A stretch of 52,772 nt of DNA from contig JARLJF010000036.1 in NCBI GenBank assembly GCA_031291335.1, positions 1 through 52,772 on the forward strand. Direction: 5' to 3'. The translations under genes and the position numbers were made by a program. Shown here one piece after another: positions 46,543 to 52,772 of this stretch (within the stretch, counting starts at the first letter, position 1; every line of letters begins with the position of its first letter). This DNA comes from Pandoraea sp. Its GTDB lineage: Bacteria > Pseudomonadota > Gammaproteobacteria > Burkholderiales > Burkholderiaceae. The notes below the pieces were generated by a model that saw only the letters and a program-made list of their open reading frames with translations, did not search any database and had not been told where the DNA came from.

Positions 46543-48099
46543 TCACTGTTCTTCGGTGAGCAGCGACACGCCCAACTGGGCGCGACGCGAGAGCCACGGC
46601 GACGGGCGATAACGCGGGTCGCCGTAGCACGTTTGCAGATTACGCAGGACGGTGAGCAACTGGCGGGCTCCGACGGCGTCGCCCAGCGCCAGCGGGCCCT
46701 TGGCGTAGCCCAGACCCAGCGTAACGGCGCGATCGATGTCGCCCGGCGAGGCGATGCGTTGCTGTGCGATGTCCGCGCCGATGTTGACGATGGTGGCGAT
46801 CACGCGTTGCGCGACAAAGCCTGCCGAGTCGCGGATTACCGTCACCGGTGTGCCGCCGTGTGCGAACAGGGCGTGCGCGGCGTTACGGGCGTCGGGTGTC
46901 GTGACTGGCGTGGTCATCAGCGTATGACGCTTGGCCCCCGCGAGCGGCAGCAGCGTATCGATGGCCACCGTGCGCGTGGCGTCCAGACCTTGTTCAACGG
47001 CGCAGGTCGTGGCATCGAGTCCCAGCGGTGTGACAACGATCAGCGCTGTCTCCGACGGTTTGTCGTCGCTTTCGATGGTCACCCCCGTGGCACCCAGCAG
47101 TTCGGCCACGGCGGCGAAGCCACGTGTATCGGCCCGGCTGATCCACACACTTGCCGGCAACGCGTCGGGGGCGGGGGCTTCGGCCGGCACCTGCTGCTTG
47201 CCGTCGACGTAGCGATAGAAGCCTTCCCCCACTTTGCGGCCGAGCAGTCCGCCGGCGAAACGCACGGCGGTGATCGGCGACGGACGGAAACGTGCCTCTT
47301 CGTAGAACTGGTGGTAGATGGACTCCATCACCGGGTGCGAGACGTCGAGCGCGGTGAGATCGAGCAGTTCGAACGTGCCGAGACGGAAGCCCGCTTGCTC
47401 GCGCAGAATACGGTCGATGTCGGCAAAGCTCGCTACGCCTTCGCTCGCGACACGCAGGCCTTCGGTGTTCATGCCGCGTCCGGCGTGATTGACGATGAAG
47501 CCCGGCATGTCCTTGCAGCGCACGGCCGTGTGGCCCATGCGCTGGCCCAGCGCGAGCAGGGCGTCGCCGACGTCGGGCGCGGTGCGCAGGCCATCGATGA
47601 CCTCCACCACTTTCATGAGCGGCACCGGATTGAAGAAGTGGTAGCCGGCCACGCGCTCCGGACGCTCACATGCCGCGGCAATCGCGGTGATCGACAGCGA
47701 CGACGTGTTCGATGCGAGGATCGCATCGGTGGCGACGATCCCTTCGAGCGAGCGGAACAGGTCGCGCTTGATGTCGAGCTTCTCGATGATGGCTTCGACG
47801 ACGAGTTGGCAGTCGGCCAGATCCTCGAGCGCGTTGCAGGCCTGCAAACGCCCCATCGTCGCCTCGACGCTCGACGCCTCGATCTTGCCCTTCGCGGCGA
47901 GCTTGTCCAGCGTGTCACGCAGGGCGTCCAGCGCGGCTTGTACTGCCTTGGCGTTGGTGTCGTACAGCTTCACACGCAGACCGGCCTGTGCGGCGATCTG
48001 AGCGATGCCACGGCCCATGGCGCCGGCACCGACGATGCCCAGCACATCGATAGCCTTGGCCGGAGAGGTCGCAGAGGCCGGGGAGGAGGATGCAGTCAT
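46543..48099 (-). CDS. 3-hydroxyacyl-CoA dehydrogenase, PaaH-like
   Basis: A 518-residue NAD-dependent dehydrogenase. The Rossmann motif GIVGAGAMGRGIAQ is near residue 23. A catalytic His is in VAGYHFFNPVPLMKVVEVI and a Ser/Asn in ILASNTSSLSI. A first C-terminal domain has KDMPGFIVNHAGRGMNTEG, and a second copy (DSAGFVAQRVIATIVNIG) makes this the long PaaH type of about 500 residues. The start is the ATG at 48099. The Shine-Dalgarno is weak. It is the first gene of the operon, with a candidate promoter and operator about 90-120 bases upstream. Confidence 0.92.
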   Translation of the reverse strand: MTASSSPASATSPAKAIDVLGIVGAGAMGRGIAQIAAQAGLRVKLYDTNAKAVQAALDALRDTLDKLAAKGKIEASSVEATMGRLQACNALEDLADCQLVVEAIIEKLDIKRDLFRSLEGIVATDAILASNTSSLSITAIAAACERPERVAGYHFFNPVPLMKVVEVIDGLRTAPDVGDALLALGQRMGHTAVRCKDMPGFIVNHAGRGMNTEGLRVASEGVASFADIDRILREQAGFRLGTFELLDLTALDVSHPVMESIYHQFYEEARFRPSPITAVRFAGGLLGRKVGEGFYRYVDGKQQVPAEAPAPDALPASVWISRADTRGFAAVAELLGATGVTIESDDKPSETALIVVTPLGLDATTCAVEQGLDATRTVAIDTLLPLAGAKRHTLMTTPVTTPDARNAAHALFAHGGTPVTVIRDSAGFVAQRVIATIVNIGADIAQQRIASPGDIDRAVTLGLGYAKGPLALGDAVGARQLLTVLRNLQTCYGDPRYRPSPWLSRRAQLGVSLLTEEQ

Positions 48100-48193
48100 T
48101 CGGAGTGTCTCGAAGTGGATGTCGATTGTCGTCGATCGGTGTCGTTCTGGTGGCGCGCACGGCGCAGCACGGCACTGAGCGGTGCGACTCGTC

Positions 48194-48222
48194 ATTCTAT
48201 CGTCCGACCGGTCGGTCGGGAA
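48194..48222 (-). promoter_or_regulatory. Candidate promoter of the acyl-CoA operon
   Basis: On the minus strand TTCCCG (48222-48217) and TAGAAT (48199-48194) are separated by exactly 17 bases. The -10 is good and the -35 weak. The predicted transcript start near 48188 gives a leader of about 90 bases. The operator palindrome lies inside the spacer. Confidence 0.55.
48201..48218. promoter_or_regulatory. TetR-type operator palindrome
   Basis: CCGACCGGTCGG (48204-48215) is a perfect 12-bp palindrome. It extends to 18 bp with a single mismatched pair. It lies between the -35 and -10 boxes of the candidate operon promoter, where a bound protein would block RNA polymerase. The ACCGACCGGTCGGT-like form is typical of TetR-family repressors. 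No regulator gene of that family is in the window. Confidence 0.6.
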
Positions 48223-48631
48223 ATGAATTTCCTGACGAGTTGCGCAGCGATGCAAACCGATGCCCCTGATGCGTTGCCGCTATTGTCGCCGATCTCGTTG
48301 TGGCTGCCAGCGCTTGTTCCGCTGAGCGGTCGGAGGGGGGCCGGGTAGGGTGTCAGGACTGGGCCGCACCGGGGCACACATCGGCCATCTGAACCGTTGG
48401 CGGATTTCGAGACGTCGTTCGGGGCAGGCGTCTCACGAACGGTCGTGCGATACCGTTACACTTCGGGTAGCCGCCAGTCGCGATCGCCGTAGCTGTGAAC
48501 CGCGACAGGCAGCCAACGAGACGCCGCCACCGCATCGGGGGCAGCGCACCAGGGACGCATCATGAAACTGCGCGTGGATCATGGCGCCTCAACGACAACA
48601 GAGGCGCTGGGCATGGCGCATGGGAGACATC

Positions 48632-49288
48632 ATGTTGAAGCTGTACGGCTTTCCAATCAGTAACTACTACAACAAGGTCAAGGTGGTGCTGTTCGAGAAG
48701 GGCTTGCCCTTCGAGGAATCGGAATCGATTCCCTGTCAGGAAGAGTGGATGCTGCAGTCCTCGCCGCTTGGCAAGGTGCCGTATCTGCAGACCGAGAAAG
48801 GTTTTCTGGCCGAGTCGCAGGTGATTTGCGATTTCCTTGAGGCGACGCATCCGTCTCCCGCGCTCTTCTCGCAAGATCCGTGGCAGCAGGCCAAGGAACG
48901 CGAACTGATCACGATGACGGAGTTGCATCTGGAACTGGTGGTGCGCGAGGTGTACACGCAGGCGTTCTTCGGCGGCACGGTGTCGGAAGGCACGCGCAAC
49001 CGCACGGAGAAGCTGCTGCGCCGGAACATCGTGGCGTTCAAGCGGCTGGCGAAGTTCGCACCTTACGTGGCGGGCGAACAGTTCTCGATGGCGGATATCG
49101 TCGCCGGCATCCATCTGCCCATCCTCGGCATGGCCACACAAGCGGTCTATGGCGAAGACTTTCTGCAGACCGAAGGCATTGACTGGAAGGCGTATGGCAA
49201 GCGGCTTGCCGAACGTGAGTCGTTCCAGCGTATGCGTGCCGAGCAAAAGGCCTATCAACAGGCGCAGCAGGCGAAGAAGGCGGGATAA
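48632..49288 (+). CDS. Glutathione S-transferase family protein
   Basis: A 218-residue glutathione transferase. The N-terminal thioredoxin fold begins MLKLYGFPISNYYNKVKVVL and has SPLGKVPYLQ with the cis-proline, followed by GFLAESQVICDFLE, the GSH-binding Glu-Ser. The C-terminal helical domain has GEQFSMADIVAGIHLPILG. I start at 48632 because GGGAGA lies six bases upstream. Two adjacent 11-bp tandem arrays and a terminator lie behind it. It is divergent from the acyl-CoA operon. Confidence 0.9.
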   Translation: MLKLYGFPISNYYNKVKVVLFEKGLPFEESESIPCQEEWMLQSSPLGKVPYLQTEKGFLAESQVICDFLEATHPSPALFSQDPWQQAKERELITMTELHLELVVREVYTQAFFGGTVSEGTRNRTEKLLRRNIVAFKRLAKFAPYVAGEQFSMADIVAGIHLPILGMATQAVYGEDFLQTEGIDWKAYGKRLAERESFQRMRAEQKAYQQAQQAKKAG

Positions 49289-49299
49289 GTCCGCGATAC

Positions 49300-49330
49300 G
49301 TCTTCGATAAGTCTTCGATAAGTCTTCGAT
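49300..49330. repeat. 11-bp tandem repeat, array A
   Basis: The unit GTCTTCGATAA is repeated at 49300, 49311 and 49322 (the last truncated to nine bases), 11 bases after the GST stop codon. The period is close to one helical turn of DNA. Confidence 0.9.
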
Positions 49331-49331
49331 G

Positions 49332-49364
49332 GATCCGAGATAGATCCGAGATAGATCCGAGATG
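49332..49364. repeat. 11-bp tandem repeat, array B
   Basis: The unit GATCCGAGATA is repeated at 49332, 49343 and 49354 (last base differs). It directly follows array A with the same period but a different unit sequence. Confidence 0.9.
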
Positions 49365-49456
49365 GGGAAGGCGGAACACGGGATGGCAGGGTATCTCTCA
49401 TGTCCCGCATGACTTATTCGCTTGATTCCTTCGTATGACGGTGCCGCTGCAAAACG

Positions 49457-49492
49457 AAAGGGCCGCAATGTTTCAGATTGCGGCCCTTTTTT
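49457..49492. terminator. Bidirectional terminator between GST and aminotransferase
   Basis: GGGCCGCAAT (49460-49469) pairs with ATTGCGGCCC (49477-49486) around a seven-base loop. The stem is flanked by AAA on the left and TTTTTT on the right. It serves the plus-strand GST, and on the minus strand lies 27 bases after the aminotransferase stop codon. Confidence 0.9.
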
Positions 49493-49518
49493 CGTTCACT
49501 GCTGACGGTCGTTGGCGG

Positions 49519-50715
49519 TCAGATCTTCGCGAGTCGTGCGAGTGCCTCGCGCAGCGTGTCGTCCTTCTTGGCGAAGCAGAAACGCACGACACCCGACTCA
49601 TGCGGCTCGTGATAGAACGCCGACACCGGGATCGCTGCCACACCAATTTCACCCGTCAGCCAGAGCGCGAAGTCGCCTTCGCTCATGTCGCTGATCGCGC
49701 TGTAATCCACGCACTGGAAGTAAGTGCCTTCGCAGGGCAACAGTTTGAATCGGGTGCCCGCCAGACCTTCGCGGAACAGATCGCGCTTCTTCTGGTAGAA
49801 GCCCGCGAGTTCGAGATACGGGGCAGGGTCACGCATGTAGTCTGCCAGCCCGACTTGCATCGGCGTGTTCACCGTGAACACGTTGAACTGATGCACCTTG
49901 CGGAATTCCGCCGAGAGGGCGGCCGGTGCCGCGACGAAGCCGACCTTCCACCCCGTCACGTGATACGTCTTGCCGAAGCTCGACACGATGAAACTGCGTC
50001 GCGCGAGTTCCGGATGGCGCGCCACGCTTTCGTGCCGCTTGCCGTCGTACACCATATGCTCGTAGACCTCGTCCGAGATCAGCAGAATGTCGGTGCCCGC
50101 CACGATCTCGGCCAGCTTTGCGAGATCCTGCTCATGCCACACGGTGCCGCTGGGGTTGTGCGGCGTATTGAACAGGATGAGTCGCGTGCGCGGCGTGATC
50201 GCGGCCGCCAGCTTGTCGAACGGAATACGGAACTCGGGCGCTTCGAGCGTGATGAACACCGGCTTGCCGCCGGCCAGCTCGATCGACGGGACATAGCTGT
50301 CGTACGTCGGTTCGAACACGATCACTTCGTCGCCCGGATGCACGCTTGCGAGAATCGCGGTGAGCAGCGCTTGCGTGGCACCCGCCGTCACCGTGATTTC
50401 CGTGTTCCAGTCGTATTGCTGCCCATAGAGCTTGCCGATCTTGTCGGCAATGGCCTGACGCAGCGCCGGTACCCCGGCCATCGGCGGGTACTGGTTGTGG
50501 TCTTCGCGCATGGCGCGCGAGACGGCGTCGACGATCTTCGGATCGCAGGCGAAATCGGGGAAGCCCTGACCCAGATTCACCGCCTGCTTCTCGGCGGCGA
50601 GCGCCGACATCACGGTGAAGATGGTGGTGCCGACGTTCGGCAGGCGCGAGGCGAGCGGCGGGGCAGCCAAAGCCTGAGCGGCGGGCGCGATGGAAGCAGT
50701 GTGAGGCGCGTTCAT
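49519..50715 (-). CDS. PLP-dependent aminotransferase, YbdL-like (methionine aminotransferase)
   Basis: A fold-type I aminotransferase of 398 residues. The Schiff-base lysine is Lys249 in SSFGKTYHVTGWKVGF. Other class I marks are NLGQGFPDF near residue 47, FNTPHNPSGTVW near residue 180 and LLISDEVYEHMVYDG near residue 212. The overall pattern resembles E. coli YbdL, which prefers methionine, histidine and phenylalanine. The amino donor is therefore inferred from family. It stands alone on the minus strand. Confidence 0.9.
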   Translation of the reverse strand: MNAPHTASIAPAAQALAAPPLASRLPNVGTTIFTVMSALAAEKQAVNLGQGFPDFACDPKIVDAVSRAMREDHNQYPPMAGVPALRQAIADKIGKLYGQQYDWNTEITVTAGATQALLTAILASVHPGDEVIVFEPTYDSYVPSIELAGGKPVFITLEAPEFRIPFDKLAAAITPRTRLILFNTPHNPSGTVWHEQDLAKLAEIVAGTDILLISDEVYEHMVYDGKRHESVARHPELARRSFIVSSFGKTYHVTGWKVGFVAAPAALSAEFRKVHQFNVFTVNTPMQVGLADYMRDPAPYLELAGFYQKKRDLFREGLAGTRFKLLPCEGTYFQCVDYSAISDMSEGDFALWLTGEIGVAAIPVSAFYHEPHESGVVRFCFAKKDDTLREALARLAKI

Positions 50716-50890
50716 TTATGCGATGGACGAGGCTGTGATCAGACCGTCATTCTAACGCCGCTGCGTCTGGCTTGCGGGCGATGCCCTGCGGCTCGGCTTT
50801 CGATTTCAGACATTGCGCAATCCTGACGCAACCCCTACGCAACCCTTAAATAGCCCGTTCTCCGGCAGATTCCGATCTGTCCTTCGGAAT

Positions 50891-51403
50891 TTACGCACTC
50901 GGGACGAGCAACGACGTGAAGGCGCTCGCCGTCACAATGCGAAAGCCGAACTGGCGTGCCACGCGGCTGCGCAGCTTCAACACGGCTTTGTCCTTGCTCA
51001 CGAGCCAGTGGGCGTGACCGTCGCGCGCGGCTTCGAGGAATTTCTGATCGTCGCGGTCGCGGCATAGCGGCAACTGGGCAGGCGGCGGGGCGTCTTCCGG
51101 CACCACGATGCGATGCGTGTGGGCATCGACCCAGGCCAGGGCGGCGGCATTGTCGATCTCGCGTGACGAGAATTGAGGGTACGTGAGCACCACGGCAAGT
51201 TCATCGCGACAGCGCGGGGCCATGAGCGCGGTGAGGCGGCGCTCGACGAGGGCATCGCGCACAGGGCGCGCCACCGGATCGTCGAAGACCAGCAGATCGA
51301 TCCAGACATTGGTGTCGAGCACCACGCGCGGTGGTGTGGCGAGCGTATCGAGGTGCTCGGCGAAGGCCCGTTCAGTGGGCGTGGCAACAGCGTTTTGAAG
51401 CAT
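50891..51403 (-). CDS. PIN-domain protein, putative toxin family
   Basis: A 170-residue PIN-domain protein of the putative toxin-antitoxin PIN family. The conserved acidic residues are visible: Asp in [10 protein letters not shown] near residue 28, Glu in [14 protein letters not shown] near residue 66, and Asp-Asp in [11 protein letters not shown] near residue 117, followed by the Asp of LVSKDKAVL. These make up a metal-dependent RNase site. I start at the ATG at 51403. No antitoxin gene is next to it. It is divergent from yaaA with 47 bases between starts. Confidence 0.8.
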   Translation of the reverse strand: MLQNAVATPTERAFAEHLDTLATPPRVVLDTNVWIDLLVFDDPVARPVRDALVERRLTALMAPRCRDELAVVLTYPQFSSREIDNAAALAWVDAHTHRIVVPEDAPPPAQLPLCRDRDDQKFLEAARDGHAHWLVSKDKAVLKLRSRVARQFGFRIVTASAFTSLLVPSA

Positions 51404-51407
51404 TGGA

Positions 51408-51413
51408 TAGAAT
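51408..51413 (+). promoter_or_regulatory. Possible -10 box for yaaA
   Basis: TAGAAT lies 37 bases upstream of the yaaA start, with a predicted leader of about 30 bases. No good -35 is found at the right distance, and the box overlaps the start region of the divergent PIN gene. Confidence 0.35.
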
Positions 51414-51450
51414 GGCGGTTTCTCGTTTTCGCAGGAACGCTGCACCCAAT

Positions 51451-52230
51451 ATGATAATTGTTCTCTCGCCGGCCAAATCGCTCGACTATGAAACGCCGCC
51501 GCACGTGAGCACGCACACCGTGCCGCAGTTCGTCGACGACGCTGCTGAACTGATCGATGGCCTGCGTGCACTGAGCCCCGCTCAGGTCGGCTCGCTCATG
51601 AGCATTTCCGATCAACTCGCAGCCCTGAACGCCACCCGTTACGCCGACTGGTCGCCCCGTTTCGACACGAGCAACGCCAAGCAGGCCGTGCTTGCGTTCA
51701 ATGGCGATGTCTACGAAGGGCTTGCCGCCCGCTCTCTGAACGCCACCCAGCTCGACTTCGCGCAGAAGCATCTGCGCATCCTGTCGGGGCTGTACGGCGT
51801 GCTGCGTCCGCTCGATTTGTTGCAGCCCTATCGTCTGGAGATGGGCACGCGCTTCGTCAACAAGCGCGGCCGCGATCTGTATGCTTTCTGGGGTGAGCGT
51901 GTGACGCAGACGATCAACGCCTCGCTCGCCGAACATGCCGAGACGCGTCGTGTGCTCGTCAACCTCGCATCGGAAGAGTATTTCAAGGTCATCAAGCGCC
52001 GTCTCGTGGCCGCGCCAGTGATTACGCCGGTGTTCGAAGACTGGAAGAGCGGCAAGTACAAGATCATCAGCTTCTACGCCAAGCGGGCGCGCGGGCTGAT
52101 GGCGCGCTATGCCATCGAGCGCGGCGTGACCGATGTGCAGCAGCTCAAGACCTTCGACAGTGAGGGCTACGCATTCGACGACAGCGTGTCGAACGATTCG
52201 CTCTGGGTATTCCGCCGTCGCGTTGCCTGA
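51451..52230 (+). CDS. yaaA: Peroxide stress protein YaaA (DUF328)
   Basis: A 259-residue YaaA-family protein, implicated in lowering free iron during hydrogen peroxide stress in E. coli. Family signatures are [13 protein letters not shown] at the start, the [10 protein letters not shown] segment near residue 90, [22 protein letters not shown] near residue 112 (cited in parts), and [14 protein letters not shown] near residue 205. I start at the ATG at 51451, which reads directly into the conserved opening; a longer frame overlaps the PIN gene. The M14 carboxypeptidase gene follows after 66 bases. Confidence 0.95.
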   Translation: MIIVLSPAKSLDYETPPHVSTHTVPQFVDDAAELIDGLRALSPAQVGSLMSISDQLAALNATRYADWSPRFDTSNAKQAVLAFNGDVYEGLAARSLNATQLDFAQKHLRILSGLYGVLRPLDLLQPYRLEMGTRFVNKRGRDLYAFWGERVTQTINASLAEHAETRRVLVNLASEEYFKVIKRRLVAAPVITPVFEDWKSGKYKIISFYAKRARGLMARYAIERGVTDVQQLKTFDSEGYAFDDSVSNDSLWVFRRRVA

Positions 52231-52296
52231 CGCCAGTCGACCTCCGGCCCCGTGGCAACGTCCCGGGGTTTTTCATTTCTGCCAGCGAGACAAGCC

Positions 52297-52772
52297 ATGA
52301 CCGTCCATATCAGCAGCAGGTTCGACAGCGGCGCCATCCATGTGGTGAGCGCCGAGCGTGCCGATGACATTCACGTGCGCGTTGCGCAGGACGGCGCCGC
52401 CGAATTCGCGCAGTGGTTCCATTTTCGTGTGCAGGGCGTGGGCGGTGTGCCGTGCCGCATCGTGTTCGATAACGCAGGGCAGACGTCGTATCCGCGCGGC
52501 TGGGAGAACTACCGCGCCGTAGCATCGTACGACCGCGTGACCTGGTTCCGTGTGCCGACCTCGTACGACGGCCAGGTCATGACGGTATCGTTCACACCGG
52601 CGCACGACAGCGTTTATCTGGCGTATTTCGAGCCGTATGCGGAGGAGCGTCATCTGGCGCTGCTCGGCACGGCGCAGAATTCCCCGCGGGTGAGTTCGCG
52701 CTCACTGGGGCAGACCGTCGACGGGCGCGACATGACGTTGCTCACCGTGGGCGAGCCGCGCGCGGGCAAGCG
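52297..52772 (+). CDS. M14-type cytosolic carboxypeptidase, N-terminal part (truncated by window)
   Basis: The first 158 codons of a gene that runs off the right edge. The protein begins MTVHISSRFDSGAIHVV and has FHFRVQGVGGVPCRIVFDNA near residue 40 and WENYRAVASYDRVTWFRVP near residue 74, cited in parts. It ends in the window near the T-x-DGRDMTLLTVGEP region. These are features of the N-terminal beta domain of bacterial cytosolic carboxypeptidases (AGBL-like M14). The zinc-binding HxxE and catalytic Glu lie beyond the window, so activity cannot be judged. Confidence 0.85.
   Translation, partial: MTVHISSRFDSGAIHVVSAERADDIHVRVAQDGAAEFAQWFHFRVQGVGGVPCRIVFDNAGQTSYPRGWENYRAVASYDRVTWFRVPTSYDGQVMTVSFTPAHDSVYLAYFEPYAEERHLALLGTAQNSPRVSSRSLGQTVDGRDMTLLTVGEPRAGK

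Larger units (their letters stand above)
48100..48631. other. 532-base divergent intergenic region
   Basis: No gene seen. On the minus side lie a candidate promoter and a TetR-type palindrome (listed separately), about 100 bases from the dehydrogenase start. The stretch 48230-48630 holds no strong hairpin. A GGGAGA Shine-Dalgarno for the downstream GST sits at 48621-48626. No clear promoter for the GST is visible. Confidence 0.5.

Noticed and set aside
46138..48348. A 736-codon plus-strand frame opposite the enoyl-CoA hydratase and 3-hydroxyacyl-CoA dehydrogenase genes
   Set aside because: It shows no motif and starts within a well-defined minus-strand gene; the minus-strand proteins carry all catalytic residues.
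49300..49364. A CRISPR array or phage attachment site
   Set aside because: Units of 11 bp are far too short, and there are no spacers, integrase or cas genes nearby.

Overview
The window is a GC-rich piece of bacterial core chromosome. Fourteen separate nuoA-nuoN genes (nuoC and nuoD unfused), a tpiA-secG-tRNA-Leu-nuo order, a dapA-bamC-MBL-hydrolase block, a trpS with a large internal insertion and a DUF2818 gene after nuoN all point to Betaproteobacteria, Burkholderiales. My best guess is a Pandoraea-like Burkholderiaceae member, judged from protein character and gene order only. I see no insertion sequence, prophage, integrase, CRISPR array or rRNA. Coding density is high, most starts have a recognisable Shine-Dalgarno sequence, and no gene is clearly broken. 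The only gene cut by the window is the M14 carboxypeptidase at the right edge.

Layout. 0.2-1.8 kb (minus): redox chaperone Hsp33 and a gamma-carbonic-anhydrase-like protein. 1.9-8.0 kb (plus): a DUF455 ferritin-like protein, an alpha/beta hydrolase, a PHP-domain nuclease, a YciO-type protein, a site-2 protease family protein, trpS and a methyltransferase. 8.1-11.0 kb (plus): dapA, bamC and an MBL-fold hydrolase. 11.1-12.8 kb (minus): an Ala-rich repeat lipoprotein and the roxA oxygenase. 13.0-13.6 kb: slyD. 13.7-17.8 kb (minus): mutS with a downstream exported protein that looks like a metallophosphatase without its metal ligands. 18.1-20.7 kb (plus): a membrane diguanylate cyclase and a single-domain LuxR regulator. 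21.1-23.7 kb (plus): a quinone oxidoreductase, tpiA, secG and tRNA-Leu(GAG). 23.8-39.0 kb (plus): the complete complex I operon plus DUF2818, ended by a strong terminator. 39.1-40.7 kb (plus): Nudix, DUF1178 and MaoC genes. 40.8-48.1 kb (minus): a YegP-like protein, a GST and an acyl-CoA catabolic operon. 48.6-52.8 kb: a second GST, a methionine-type aminotransferase, a PIN-domain protein, yaaA and the start of an M14 carboxypeptidase.

How the genes work together. The nuo block encodes every subunit of the proton-pumping NADH:quinone oxidoreductase, and DUF2818 sits inside its transcription unit. In the minus-strand operon at 42.4-48.1 kb the reading order is 3-hydroxyacyl-CoA dehydrogenase, enoyl-CoA hydratase, histidine phosphatase, APH-type kinase, acyl-CoA dehydrogenase. 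The last two proteins correspond closely to the two halves of the vertebrate ACAD11 fusion and to the LvaA/LvaC pair of levulinate catabolism. This suggests a route in which a hydroxyacyl-CoA is phosphorylated, the phosphate is eliminated to give an enoyl-CoA, and beta-oxidation follows. The built-in phosphatase is the novel element. A candidate promoter for this operon carries a 12-bp perfect palindrome of TetR-operator type exactly between its -35 and -10 boxes. This is the most promising candidate system in the window.

Other points worth a look: the probable pseudo-metallophosphatase behind mutS, twin hairpins between nuoD and nuoE, two abutting 11-bp tandem arrays, a 9-bp array in the acyl-CoA operon, and the diguanylate cyclase plus solitary LuxR pair.
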